Source of the DNA: Gracilaria domingensis
Taxonomy: Eukaryota > Rhodophyta > Florideophyceae > Gracilariales > Gracilariaceae
NCBI GenBank assembly: GCA_022539475.1
Contig: VCMS01000009.1
Span: forward strand, 136,043 to 200,042
Direction: 5' to 3'
DNA: 64,000 nucleotides
The notes beneath the pieces were generated by a model. The model searched no databases. It saw only the letters and a program-made list of their open reading frames with translations, and was not told where the DNA came from. The position numbers and the translations under genes were made by a program. Within the stretch, counting starts at the first letter, position 1. Every line of letters begins with the position of its first letter. This document shows, one piece after another, positions 32,101-41,589 of this stretch.

Positions 32101-34893
32101 CCATGCATAAACTCAACGTAAGCGGACACACCACGCCGGGTCTTACCAGAAGTAGGTTGACCACCATCAATCATTTCGGAACTTGACAGACATCTTCTAA
32201 TACTCAGAAGTCGATGATTGTCGGCGTTGACAAGATTTGTGGAAACTCCCGAGCCCTTAAGGATCGACGAGGATTAGTTGTTTTGGAGAGCTTTATTCCC
32301 AGAGGAGGGGGTAGGAAAGCCCCGTTTTGCTTTTAGGATTAAAAGTTTAAGTTTTTGCTTACGTTTTGGTTCTTCACCAGGCTCTCTCGTTTCGACAAAT
32401 ATCTAGCTAGACAGAGGTGATGATAGTCTCATCAGTCATCACTGCTGTGATGGATCGTGATGTGATGACCATGATGGCTGCAAGATAAAAGAGTTATGCG
32501 ACCCGCAAATCAATATCTGGGACATTATTTTGCCAGGTTGTCTGTCAGGTTAGGAAGAAGTTGTCATGCCTTGACTCAAGGCGGGTAAGCTTACCTTTCA
32601 CTTACGAGGGCTCATTTCAATTCCGTGCCTTGCTGCTTATGATCAGATATCGCAGGGCACATGGTGAGCGACAACGATTCATAGAAAACATGAATGTAAG
32701 CAAGATCATTAATTTGCGGCACCAGTTCGAAAAGAGACTCTTCAGCCTTGGAAACGGCTTGTCATGGTTGATACTTGGTAGTGAAAAAAGAGAAGCATGA
32801 ACATCAGGATCAGTCTTTACAACTTGTAAGGACGCGATATAGCAGAAACGTACCCGGAGCATTACGTGTTATTTGATAATTAATATAAATATCAAGTATG
32901 CTTTTTAAGTTCCACCCGTTTGTGACATCCTTCAAATATTACAGCGCAACAGTTCTCAGATGGACGAATTTGTGCTGATGGTGACCATCATTCACTTGAT
33001 TTGTCTCGATTTAAATGAATTACAGGCGTTTGGGAGAGCCCTCTGGTTACAGTGAGACACGTTGAATATAAAGGTATGTATTCGTTGAAGTGATTCATGT
33101 GAACAGTGTTGCGTCAAAGATATGTGGCACTTGCGCTAAGTCAGCCTTATGGACGTTGAAAAGAACAACAAAAGGATGAAAACATTCATTGCGGTCAAGA
33201 TGTCGGACGCAAAGGTTTGCGCTGACGACGTCGTCGTTTGCGCAAACATTTGCGGTTGGAACTGATTACGGTGCTCTGCAATGCTAACCATTCCATGCAG
33301 GTTCGCGAGCAATGCAAACTTCACCATTTATAAAGATAAATGGCTCAAACTGACTCAATATGAGAAGGAAGATAATATCTTATGTGTCTTCCGCAGCAAG
33401 GTATCATATGCTTCCGTAGGAAGCATGCCTTGGTGGCATTCGCACGCCTTCGAATCTGTGGCTGTGGAATGGTAGAAGAGATGGAGGCGTCGGGGAGCTG
33501 AATATGCCATCTTGAGAGTTGCGAAACGTTCGGTTCGAAGGAGGTTTATTATATTTAAAAGGATCACTGCCGTCGAATAAAGAAGAATCTCCTACAGATA
33601 GCTGTATTCGGTTCTGTCCCCCCAATGGGAGGCAACAGTTTTTAAGAATCAGAGAACTGTGGCGGCGAACTGGTGACGGGGAGTAACCAACGTGTGGTTT
33701 GATGCAACTGACGGTCAGTAATAACTGACTTAAATGGGCCTGCACAGAAGGATGTGGGTTTGGAATCTGCGTTCGCAGGGTAGAAACTGACTGTTGTAGA
33801 ACAAAGGGCACTGCGGAGAAACTACGCTTGATACTGTGAAGGTGAGTTAGTTGTTAGCATGTGGCCCACGAGAAGAATAATTTCCAACGGAGTGGAGACT
33901 GCGTGGCAGGAAGTGCTGTAAGAAGAAGAAGAGTACTGGTAAGCCGGAGCATAACATCCTGGGCAAAGACTCTTTTGCATCAAGCGCGTGCAAGGGTATC
34001 TTATCTGGGAATTTGCGCTGTCAAAAAGCAAGAGGGCTTGGCGAATAGGATGGGCGGATTTGCGGAGAGAAGGAGACAACATGGGGGGGTGATGTAAGCG
34101 GGGGGAAGTGCAGAGGCAGCGGAGGCGTCAGAGTGACGGGGAAAGCGTTGTGCAACGAGATTATATGAGTAACGCTTGGCGTGTATGAGGGCTGCAAGTT
34201 GTTCTCGGAGCACTCGTCTGCAGCGGGGGGGCAGCTGACGCTGAGCACGTGCTGACGGGCAGAATCGGATCGAGGGGGAGGTGTGGCAGCCGTTGCGGCC
34301 GAGCGCGGCGTATGGCTGACGCCACGTGCGCCAGGCTGTGGGCGGTGTTGCATGTGCGGGGCCGCCGATTGGCGCAGCTGCCTCGGGTTTCCTCGATCCG
34401 AGCTGTCTGCCGAGATTGAGGGACTGGTGGTGGAAACCGCCGCTCAGCGGTGACGTGACGTACGCGCGGTGCTCGGGTCGATGCGCGCGGGGGTGACCGG
34501 GCGCGTGGCCTCACGGCCTCCGTGAGGGAGGTGTTCCGGCGTTTTATTTCGGGTGGCAAAAATGATGGTTGGACTGACAGACGCGGTCTGTACGTGCTTC
34601 CTTCTGAAAGCTGAAGAGAGCGTGCTGCAGGGATTGAGGAACCAAAAGCGCGCGCGCGCAGCGGACGCATGTGCATTTTTGGCGCCCGCTGTGATGACGA
34701 TTCCGCCTGCGGCGCGTGGTGTTGCGTCATTCGCTTGCGCCACTGTGCGTGCGTATGACGGGCGACGAGCGTGCATGAGTAGGGCTCGAGCGATAGGGTG
34801 CTACTTAAGGACAAGTGTTTTGTGCGTTCGCGCACCGTTTTGCGCGCATTGACCTTGCTGCAAGGCGCGCTGCTCCGCGGTGATTGAGACAAA
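29127..34893. other. Long region without recognised genes
   Basis: About 5.7 kb in which I find no convincing gene on either strand. It contains a diverged direct duplication (separate entry), a GCAGA microsatellite at about 29,684-29,700, and a GC-rich stretch from about 34,200 that is the upstream region of the zinc-finger gene. Frames over 300 codons in that last part (minus strand) are a by-product of high GC. Confidence 0.4.
30339..31021 (+). repeat. Diverged direct duplication, offset about 443 bp
   Basis: Copy 1 at about 30,339-30,575 and copy 2 at about 30,782-31,021 share CTTCTTCTTTAATGTGGAC/CTTCTTCCTTTATTGTGGAC at the start. They also share a CTCTCTTTA-(A/C)GGCCAA block in the middle and TTTGTCCCACA at the end. 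Identity by eye is modest. Origin unknown; it could be a remnant transposon with internal repeats. Confidence 0.45.
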
Positions 34894-35574
34894 ATGAGCG
34901 CATCCAAGTTGCGGATTGAATTCCTGCTCAACGAAAGCGAGACGAGCGCGGGCGAGGCGTCATCGTCGTCCTCGTCGTCATCGTCGGCGGCGGCGGTGGC
35001 AAACTCATCGTCGAAGCGGCCGTTCCCTTGCGAGACGTGCGGCTTTTCGTTCACACAGCGGTCCGACCGGGCAAAGCACATTCGGACGGTGCATCTGCGG
35101 CAACGGCCGTTCAGGTGTCAGTACTGCTCGCAGTCGTTCGGCGAGAAAGGCAACCTGTAAGTTGGAACAACGCGGCTGGCGGCGCGCGAGCGTGGAACGA
35201 GCGCGTGGACTACGGAACGAGATTTTCTAACGCGTGTCTACGTTTGTGTGCGCGGCGGCGACAGCAACAAGCACATCCGCGCGCTGCACGAGAAGGCGCG
35301 GCCGTTCAAGTGCTCGGAGTGCGATTCGGCGTTCTCGTTCCAAGACGGGCTGCAGCGGCACGTGGCGATGGTGCACCGCGACCGGCGGCCGTTCGCGTGC
35401 AGCGAGCCGGGCTGCGGCAAGGCGTTCAAGCAAAAGGCGCACGCGGACAAGCACGTCACCAGCGTGCACCGCAAGGAGAAGCCGTGCCAGTGCTTCTGCG
35501 GCGCGCGCTTCCGCGAGAAGTACAACATGCGGCAGCACCAAAAGGCCGTGCACAACATGCCCCCCAGGAAATAA
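34894..35574 (+). CDS. C2H2 zinc-finger protein (TFIIIA-like), two exons
   Basis: Exon 1 (34894-35156) and exon 2 (35265-35574) join across a 108-bp intron with GTAAGT donor and GACAG acceptor, giving a 190-residue protein. After an acidic/Ser-rich N terminus (a run of nine Ser) come five C2H2 fingers in tandem: C46/C49/H62/H67, C75/C78/H91/H96, then fingers starting CSEC, CSEPGC (four-residue spacing) and a variant last finger CFCGARF. Linkers are of the RPF(K/R)C type. The intron splits finger 2 just after GEKGNL, before its two His, and splicing restores a textbook finger; without splicing the frame stops immediately. Such tandem fingers with TFIIIA-like spacing bind DNA or 5S RNA, so it is probably nuclear. 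It is not clear that it is TFIIIA itself, which has more fingers. A strongly GC-rich promoter region precedes it. Confidence 0.85.
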
Positions 35575-35603
35575 AATGAAGATAACTCAAAAACTTGTCG
35601 CGC

Positions 35604-35676
35604 AGCCGCTGACGAGGTTCGAACTCGTGATCTTTGGTTTACAAGACCAACGCCTTAACCGCTTGGCCACAACGGC
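35604..35676 (-). tRNA. tRNA-Thr (anticodon TGT)
   Basis: On the minus strand the acceptor stem GCCGTTG pairs with CAGCGGC (one G-T pair). The D arm follows (GTGGCCAAGCGG, box A). The anticodon stem TTGGT/ACCAA encloses CTTGTAA, reading anticodon TGT for threonine. The T arm is ACGAG-TTCGAAC-CTCGT (box B). Length is 73 nt including the discriminator, with no intron and no encoded CCA. It lies 30 bp downstream of the zinc-finger gene's stop, on the opposite strand. Confidence 0.93.
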
Positions 35677-35944
35677 GTGCTGACCGCGTGGGCTCGCACG
35701 CCTGCTACTTCACTACCACCACTTCTCGCCGCACACCCTGTCCACGCGTCCACGCGTCCACGCATCCACGTCCACATCTGCTGCTCCCGCACCCCTCGCC
35801 CCCCTTCCTCCTCCCGCCCTGCGCACTCTGCCACCCCACATCCCCTGCTTCTCCATATACCCCCCCCCCCCCCCGCCAATTCACTTCCTCTTCCCCTCCC
35901 CCCTCCTCCCCCGCCGCGCCGCGCCGCGCCCCGCCCCGCCCGCC

Positions 35945-36136
35945 ATGTCCGCGCTTGCCAAGCTCGTCCGAACGGTCAACCTCCAGCAGATGACCACGCC
36001 CGCCATTCTCCGCATCGGCCAAAAGGCCTCGCAACAAATCGGCACGCCCGAGGTGGCCGCCGTCGGCCGCTGGTCCGTCGCCCTTGGTCTCGTTGTTTAC
36101 TGGATGGTAGAACCTAACTTCGAACAATCCTCATGA
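35945..36136 (+). CDS. Small single-pass membrane protein, probably mitochondrial
   Basis: A 63-residue protein starting MSALAKLVRTVNLQQM. It has a basic, acid-free N-terminal half and one hydrophobic segment (WSVALGLVVYWMV, about residues 43-55), then a short tail. This pattern is that of small accessory subunits of mitochondrial inner-membrane complexes, for example of complex III, IV or ATP synthase, but I cannot name the family. It is preceded by a pyrimidine-rich tract with a run of about 17 C (near 35,858-35,874). Its stop codon TGA (36134-36136) abuts and overlaps the end of the convergent VPS36 gene. Confidence 0.55.
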   Translation: MSALAKLVRTVNLQQMTTPAILRIGQKASQQIGTPEVAAVGRWSVALGLVVYWMVEPNFEQSS

Positions 36137-37297
36137 AGCACTCATCGTCTGCGAGCTTTTCAACAGCGTCGGGAACCCGTTCACGAAGAATCGAAGCCCG
36201 TCCGTCGTCTCGTCTCGCGCAAGAAACCCCAACGCTTCCGCCTCTTTGAGCATTGCTAGCGCTCTCTGAATTGGAATGTGCCTTGTGCGAACTACGTCTA
36301 GTGCCGTGATGCTATTTTCCTTCAATGCCATGTCAAGTAAACTTTGAGCCCCCGATGAATCTTTGGAGCAGTCTACCCAGAGTGCTAGCACTCCACTTTC
36401 TAACCTCTTCACCTCGATCCCAAGTTTCAGCCTTCTGAACCCTTCGCACGCCGCACGAAAATCCTCGGGCGACACCAGCTCCGTACTTGCTCGATTGCGC
36501 ATGGTAAGACAGTACGCATCTGTCAGCGTCATAATTCCACCAACTCGCACAACCGCCACTCGCAGAAACTGCGAAAGCTGTCTTGAAAGCTGCTCCCTGT
36601 ACACCGCCACATTTCCGCCAGTCAGCTCCTTCGTCACAGGAGATTCAATCCCCATCTCCGCCATCATGTTCAGCAGTTCATTATCTTCCCCACTTGAATC
36701 CTTTTTCATTCGAAACAAGCCAGCAATCTTCATCAAGTCCTCCGCTTGCTCACGAAGCTGATCGATCGAAGCAAACCCGCTATTGATCGCATCTCGTCTC
36801 TGTGCGTTTTGCATTCGTACTCGATCCTGAACGCCACCTACCCCAGCTCGTCTCGGCACGTAATCCCCCATCTTTTCCCTTTCCGCCGCTTCTTTCGCCT
36901 TTTGTTGCGCAATTCGCTGCCATTCCTTCCGCGCACAAGCCTCGTTAACGGCGATTACAAACCGGTCGCGATCCCTTGCGCCCGTTTTTGATTCAAAGTT
37001 TATCCGAACTCCACGCCCGTATCGCAGCAGAACTCTTGCACGAAGGGGCGAAGACTTGTCTTCCGTGGGTGAAGAACCTGATAACGAGCTCAAATTAGCA
37101 TGGATTGCTCGTGTTCGACGTGCGTCTGTCCATACAATTCGGTGCGTCGTCACATTCAGAAGCCCCTTCGCATACGCGGTGGACTTTTTATCATGAGTCT
37201 GTATCGTTGTTTTGTCGATGCTGGCTGTTATGAACTCTCCTTCCGCAGTCTTCAATGTGCCTGCCGGTGTGAGTTCGCACGGAGAAAAGTAATCCAT
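36131..37297 (-). CDS. VPS36: VPS36, ESCRT-II subunit
   Basis: A 388-residue protein from ATG 37295-37297 (MDYFSPCELTPAGTL). The first ~130 residues form a GLUE/PH-like domain (KGLLNVTTHRIVWTDARR), which in VPS36 binds phosphoinositides and ubiquitin. After a charged linker (QRIAQQKAKEAAEREK), residues ~160-388 are the EAP30 winged-helix domain: LLNMMAEMGIESPVTKE, FLRVAVVRVGGIMTLTDAYC, and DVVRTRHIPIQRALAMLKEAEALGFLARDE near the end. VPS36 joins VPS22 and VPS25 in ESCRT-II on endosomes, sorting ubiquitinated membrane proteins into multivesicular bodies. Length and order fit the family, and no intron is present. The frame is open seven codons upstream but without ATG. The gene is convergent with the small membrane protein gene. 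Confidence 0.92.
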   Translation of the reverse strand: MDYFSPCELTPAGTLKTAEGEFITASIDKTTIQTHDKKSTAYAKGLLNVTTHRIVWTDARRTRAIHANLSSLSGSSPTEDKSSPLRARVLLRYGRGVRINFESKTGARDRDRFVIAVNEACARKEWQRIAQQKAKEAAEREKMGDYVPRRAGVGGVQDRVRMQNAQRRDAINSGFASIDQLREQAEDLMKIAGLFRMKKDSSGEDNELLNMMAEMGIESPVTKELTGGNVAVYREQLSRQLSQFLRVAVVRVGGIMTLTDAYCLTMRNRASTELVSPEDFRAACEGFRRLKLGIEVKRLESGVLALWVDCSKDSSGAQSLLDMALKENSITALDVVRTRHIPIQRALAMLKEAEALGFLARDETTDGLRFFVNGFPTLLKSSQTMSAS

Positions 37298-38156
37298 GTT
37301 GAGCAAGTGAATGAACACACTTCGCTATATAGTCCTCTCTATATTGTACAACGTAGTTATTGGTACAGTACCTCTCCTTGCCGATGAAACTCACAAAGTC
37401 ACGCCAAGCCCGAACGAGATGATTGACATATGTTTCGCTGTAGCATCGCTTGAAAAACTGGACCACCTTTGGCTTGGCTCGAGTGAATCTGTTTAAGCCG
37501 CCGTTCTTACTGCCGTCGCTTCCCTCGAAACATTTGCCCAGCTCCGAAGCGTCAAAGGCTTCTCCGCGCAGCAGCACGGAACTCTCGACTACGCCACTGG
37601 TTTAGGCAAGGCGTTTTGATTGTCATTTGTCAATGACGAATGATAATCATAGGACGCTGCCAAGTTGGAGATTCACATTGGTACAGTAAGGCTACTGAAC
37701 TTTTTTAGAGAGAAGAAAAGCCTTGGAATCAGATTTGCAATTTGTAATCAAATTTTCAATTCTCCTGGAACTTTCTCCTATTCCCTGGGAAATGCGGGAA
37801 AGCGCGTGCGGTTTAATTAATTAATACAGTAGATAGTCAAAGTTGTTGCTCGGTAATTGCAAAATAAAATTTAATTATGATATTGTAACATATCTACGCA
37901 TTTGCAGACTACTTCTACAGTTTGTTAATAACTCTTGCGTTAAGATGAATCATATTAAAAAGGTTAACTTTCCTATGCGATACATTAGGTGAGTACTCAG
38001 AACAGAAATAAAGCATGAAATGCTGTAATCATTTCAACTGCACAGTTTACTAATATTTACTATTTCATCTTATGGCGGGAGCGTTTCCTCCTCGCTTTCA
38101 TCAAAGCAATTAAACGTTTGACTTAAACGCCTTCGTTTGTTCTCACGATATTTTTG
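37298..38156. other. VPS36 upstream region and AT-rich spacer
   Basis: The first 300 bp is presumably the VPS36 promoter and leader. From about 37,640 the sequence turns AT-rich, including TTAATTAATTAATACAG at about 37,811, and stays so through the Harbinger remnant. No gene seen. Confidence 0.4.
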
Positions 38157-39415
38157 TTAAGCTAAACGACGTTTCTCGAAAATTGAATCCCCAATCCAGC
38201 GCAAACGATTTTTCACACCCTGAAAATACTCTGCATCTTCCGCCCTCAAAAGTTTCCAATTAATATGCATATTTGTCAAGGCCATAGCAAAATACAAAAT
38301 TTCTTCATAGTTTTTCTCCGACCAGCGGTATTTTGTAGCAAACAAAGCCCACATACTGCAAAATCGACCAAACCAATTTTTAACGATAACTCCATCCGAA
38401 CAAACATAACAGCTCTTTACAGTATCCTCCGCACTAGCATGAGCATTTTTCGGCTTTTTCTTTGGATGAATTAAACGAACATGACCTTCACCTCCTTGAT
38501 ATCTCTTGCAAGGAAACACTGCCCACTGTTCTCTATATTTTGCGTGCATTTCACCAATATCAGCGATTAAGTTTTCATTTTCCCTCTTCTTCAGAGCCAG
38601 ATCATGAAAATCTATCTTGTCATAAAACATGTCCACATCTGATTTTGAACTTGGAAAATGATTCGAAATCCAATTGCAATTCCATTAGATAAAACGGAAA
38701 CTTCTGTTTTGAAGCCATATAACTTGTGTTTTACTCTGAAATAAAATTTCCCTTCTTGAATATTTCCAGATAGACGATAAGAATGATAAAAAAAAGACGT
38801 TTATCGCATATGGAGCAAAAACAAAAATTTTTAAATAATATTTTCTCACGGATCATTCGGGAAAAGGTATATTTCGGCTCAAATTCAATTATAAATTTCT
38901 GTACCATTTTACGTGAGAGACAAAGAATAAATTTCGTGATCATCCGCTCGAATAAAATTACCTTTCGTACGAAACATATGCGCCAAAAATTCATATTGGC
39001 CACCATGTCGTAACGTTGTCAACGTCATAAACAGAAAGTCCTTCGGTGCATATGCGCATCGACGACCTCTTGTGACATCCCAATTATTACGAATAAAATT
39101 TTCTAAGGGGCCCCAAATTCCCTGAAACTCATGCGCCGTAAAATTGGTCATTTTCTTAATTGTCTGTGTTTCGCGGTCGGAAAAAAATGAATCATATATA
39201 GGCGAGTTTTAATCGCTCTCTAAATCAGAATTACCAACATCTGCGGTTGTCGAAAATTTTTCAAGCTCTAGTCTCTGCTCCAGACGGGCGTTTGACAGCA
39301 GTTCTAGAGCGTTCGTAGTGTCGTTGCGAGTCAGAGGAGGTGGTGTAGGCATCGTGTTGTGAGAGGGAAAACGGTTCGGGTAAGAGACATCTCTTGAGAT
39401 GAAGGAACTGCGCAA
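38157..39415 (-). pseudogene. Harbinger-like (DDE_Tnp_4) transposase remnant
   Basis: Fragments of one minus-strand transposase gene lie in order. At 39415-39209 is a probable N-terminal exon. At 39151-38909 comes the region HEFQGIWGPLENFIRNNWDV followed by PKDFLFMTLTTLRHGG, characteristic of PIF/Harbinger-type DDE_Tnp_4 proteins. The reading continues, after a frame shift, in 39006-38731. At 38636-38157 is the C-terminal DDE part (VIVKNWFGRFCSMWAL, RWSEKNYEEILYFAMALTN). The intervening stretch has lost its frame, so the gene is dead. It is clearly more AT-rich than its surroundings. Ends of the element were not determined. Confidence 0.7.
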
Positions 39416-39649
39416 CTACTCAGGTACTTCCTATGTTCATTTATATATACTTAATTGGATAATAAACTTTTAATTTACTCAGTCACATAAATTGTTATTG
39501 AATCGCTGCTTTGTAGAAATAGAGACTGCATTGTTCGAATTACGACAGCAAAGAAGTACGCAACTTAATTTTTACTGATATTCCTCATAGAAAACCTATG
39601 TAACTTATTATTTCACCATGCAACAACAATGTTACAACCCAGCTGCGAT

Positions 39650-39914
39650 TAAGGTCTAGTAGATTGTTCAAACTCAACCTTCTTCCGGAACTGCCACGCT
39701 TCGCGGTTACAGCGCGCTCGTTTCAATTCGGTAAGCTCGGTTGAAGCGTCATTGTGCTTTACGTCGTTCATACACCGGGTACATCCCTCACCTCCACCGG
39801 AAATAGTTGAAACGATGATCGAGCTCAAACTGGGAGAGCCTCTTTTCCCGGAGAAGCCATGTCCCGCTTGCGCCACAGCAAATTACCTGAAAATTCCCAG
39901 ACTGGATTCGCTTG
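39650..39914 (+). pseudogene. LINE ORF2 C-terminal region, left part (split by hAT insertion)
   Basis: The plus-strand frame reads LGEPLFPEKPCPACA and then PRLDSLGY up to the hAT target duplication. It resumes after the element as GYHAMVCAVGLGATRRHNSLR. Together they make the Cys/His motif (CPxC ... DxxGxH...C...RHN.LRD) found after the reverse transcriptase domain of many LINE ORF2 proteins. The reverse transcriptase itself is not in this window. Confidence 0.75.
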
Positions 39915-39930
39915 GCTACCCCCAGGGGTG

Positions 39931-40125
39931 AGACGCAATCGATTGCTTGTGCAATCGATTGCGATTGCACCCCACGATTTCTGATTCCGTAAAGATAGTA
40001 CACTGCAATCCAGATTGCTCAGAACTTTCGCCATCGCAACCGCGATTACAAACGTTCTTACAATCGCAATCCCGATTGTAAAGACTATAGCAATCGCAAT
40101 CACGATTGCAAGAACTGAAATAATT
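39931..40125. repeat. hAT left subterminal GCAATC/GATTGC motif array
   Basis: About six palindromic pairs of the type GCAATC-(0-6 nt)-GATTGC (for example GCAATCGATTGC, GCAATCACGATTGC) crowd the first 200 bp of the element. hAT transposases bind short subterminal repeats, and this is the likely binding array. Confidence 0.85.
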
Positions 40126-40599
40126 GCCATCCCTCTTTCATCGTAAATGGAAACAGTTCTGCTAGAGAAAGTTGAAATCTTACTGGACACTACAAATCAG
40201 AACAAGGTTGACCATCCTGTACAGGTTTTCTGAGATTTTACTACAAAATATCGAAGCACGTTACCTCACGTAACTGAGAATATATTATCTCAGAGCAAAT
40301 ATCTGACGTAAAGTAAATAATTGGCAACAAAAGCACAGCTCAGTCACATCTTTGTTAACAAGAAGTCAACGCAGTTTCAGACACAGCATTGTTGAGCACT
40401 TACAAACCGTCACTTACTATCTGTTCCATTAAGTAGCCAGAGCCAAAAAAGAACCAGGTACCATCTAGTGGCTCCTTGCCAACTTCTACACCACAAGAAA
40501 AGTCCAAAACGAAAAAAAACTAACTCAAACCCTAAAGAAGTGGCTCAGATTCCTGCTCGCTTTGTCGGAGAAGAAGAGCATCAGTCTACGGACAAGAAA

Positions 40600-41587
40600 G
40601 GAAACAAACCGAAAAGAACATATCTGGTTTATGAATGTCCAAACTAGTGCTGCAGAAAGCCCGACCGTAAACTCAAATTTGAGAAAAACATTGACTGCAA
40701 TAATCCGTATCGCCATATCAAGTCCTGTATTGCGGAGAATAACGTGGAGACCCTGCACCACATTCATTTGGAAAACCTGAAGGCACAACCTACAGCCGCG
40801 AAAAACGCCGGATTCGAACCATTTGTTTTAAAAATTACAGAACGAGAAACCGCTCTCTACAACTATGTCCGACTCATTCTGATGAATTGCATGGCTCTTA
40901 ATACTGTGGAAAACGATCTTATTCGAAACATTGTGAAGTACGATGAGAAGGGCGGTGCAAAGACTGTGCGCAGCGTTATTCTGAAGATTGTGGAATTTGT
41001 TGAGAAGCGAATTGGCACGGAACTTGAGCAAGCCGAGTAGGGAGCGATACTTCATGACGGCTGGACTTGTTGCAGTGTGCACTATATTGGATTTTTTGCG
41101 TCGTACGTAAGCAAATAAATTAGTCAAGCAAACCCATCGTCTCCTACAAGGGTGCAACTCGCTCTACTTTCGTGTTCATGGATGGCCTCGCTTAATGTCG
41201 ACAGTTACAACCGCAATAAAGTATCCTATGAGGAGGAGGAAGCGGTTTCGTTTATGGCACGGATACCCACGCAACACATTCGGAAAATTTTTTCTTACTA
41301 CAACATCGATCCTGATAAATGGATTCAATGTCAAACAGCTGAAAACTGCCCAGTCAAAAAAAAGGTCGCAGAGCTCCTAGAAGTGCCACATGTTGCGTGC
41401 AAGAACCACCTTCTGAATTTGAAAGTGAATCAAATGGTAAGAACCGTTGCAGATCTCAATAACGTAATTGAATCTGTACACTTCACAATGTCGCAGTGTA
41501 AGCAGTCATTGAAGAACTCCCCACTCTTACAGAACAGAGTGGATCTTCAAACTGTGCTCCATAACAAGGCACGGTGGTCTGGTAAGC
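40600..41587 (+). pseudogene. hAT transposase, N-terminal half
   Basis: Plus-strand segments encode a BED-type finger (CCRKPDRKLKFEKN ... CNNPYRHIKSC, with an in-frame TAG in it near 40,650), then ETLHHIHLEN. After a TAG at 41038-41040 comes the DDE start LHDGWTCCSVHYIGFFASY. A further frame from 41152 to the pogo insertion includes VPHVACKNHLLNLKVNQMV and LQTVLHNKARWSG, typical of hAT proteins. The last codons run to GGTCTG|GTAAGC, where either an intron or the pogo insertion interrupts the gene. Several stops and shifts show it is inactive. Confidence 0.75.
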
Positions 41588-41589
41588 TA

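Noticed and set aside
34161..35081. Long minus-strand frame of 306 codons opposite the zinc-finger gene
   Set aside because: Composition is what GC-rich antisense sequence gives (Arg/Ser/Pro/His), it overlaps exon 1 of a well-supported gene, and no domain is visible.
37191..37577. 128-codon minus-strand frame upstream of VPS36
   Set aside because: Overlaps the VPS36 start in another frame and shows no family resemblance.
39931..40125. Regularly spaced GCAATC motifs considered as a CRISPR-like array
   Set aside because: Spacers are 0-6 nt and variable, motifs are palindromic hexamers, the host is eukaryotic, and the array mirrors one at the other hAT end.
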